Shown here one piece after another: positions 63,981 through 64,000 of a stretch of DNA of 64,000 bases. The notes under the pieces were generated by a model that was given only the letters and a program-made list of their open reading frames with translations, was not told the DNA's origin and did not search any database. Source of the stretch: Microcoleus vaginatus WJT46-NPBG5 (GTDB lineage Bacteria; Cyanobacteriota; Cyanobacteriia; Cyanobacteriales; Oscillatoriaceae); NCBI GenBank assembly GCA_019359355.1, contig JAHHHM010000001.1:248001-312000 (forward strand), given 5' to 3'. Each line of letters starts with the position of its first letter. The first letter of the stretch is position 1. The position numbers were made by a program, and so were the translations under genes.

Positions 63981-64000
63981 GGATGACAAAGCAGTTGCAT

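Noticed and set aside
63875-64000. 42-residue N-terminal extension of the Kef-type protein
   Set aside because: It is translated from heptamer repeat DNA and has no membrane or family similarity; the conserved sequence begins at the GTG at 63874.
1-64000. tRNA, rRNA, tmRNA or RNase P RNA genes
   Set aside because: No cloverleaf with a TTCGA-type loop or recognisable RNA signature was found in the intergenic regions by eye; a covariance-model search would be decisive.

Overview
The window is chromosomal DNA from a cyanobacterium, most likely a filamentous Oscillatoriales/Microcoleus-like organism. This is inferred from gene content: psbY, cyanobacterial-type Hfq, cyanobacterial sucrose synthase, a DUF1517 protein, a TIGR02652-type protein, AMIN and pentapeptide-repeat exported proteins, and a very large Ser/Thr-kinase/ATPase/GAF/histidine-kinase hybrid. 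The DNA carries cyanobacterial-style heptameric repeats (GGGGCAT/CCCCATG) and a very high density of the palindrome GCCGGC (often TGCCGGCA), while HIP1 (GCGATCGC) is rare. No rRNA, tRNA, CRISPR array, prophage or complete insertion sequence was recognised.

Layout. 1-8.9 kb is an envelope/polysaccharide region: a truncated membrane protein, two GT2 glycosyltransferases, a UPF0104-type flippase-like protein, an exported NTF2-like protein, an M48 protease, a predicted alpha/alpha-toroid protein and a GT-B-like glycosyltransferase. 9-11 kb holds an ExoD-like protein, a 157-bp palindromic MITE-like element, a small HNH nuclease and RNase III. 11.4-15.3 kb holds three tandem TPR genes built from DYWAWY-type repeats; a fourth relative lies at 27.5 kb directly behind a PIN toxin/antitoxin-like pair whose antitoxin-like member is internally duplicated. 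16.9-20.6 kb pairs an acetoacetate-decarboxylase-fold protein (with a phasin-like N-terminus) with an FAD-dependent oxidoreductase, followed by the 1832-residue sensor kinase.

28.5-43.5 kb is mainly housekeeping: M32 carboxypeptidase, sucrose synthase, a cNMP-binding protein downstream of a membrane-HEAT-repeat protein, infC, an alpha/beta hydrolase, pentapeptide and AMIN proteins, psbY (41 aa), a gamma-carbonic-anhydrase-like protein, a VOC protein and small proteins. 43.6-48.4 kb has a MocR regulator behind an inverted-repeat operator candidate, a membrane protein resembling a plant plastid family, a pseudogene broken by one amber codon, and a SpoIID-like protein. 48.8-53.3 kb is a potADBC polyamine ABC transporter with two perfect hairpins between potA and potD. 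The last 10 kb has DUF1517, thiS-thiE (thiamine), a DUF1565/SPOR exported protein, a PD-(D/E)XK-like protein, dapF divergent from hfq, and a Kef-type antiporter at the window end.

Most of the window is ordinary. The features most worth a second look are the TPR paralog family with its shared C-terminal cap, the PIN/duplicated-antitoxin/TPR locus, the ADC-like/FAD pair with a substituted catalytic-site lysine, the single-stop pseudogene, the palindromic elements, and the GCCGGC bias.
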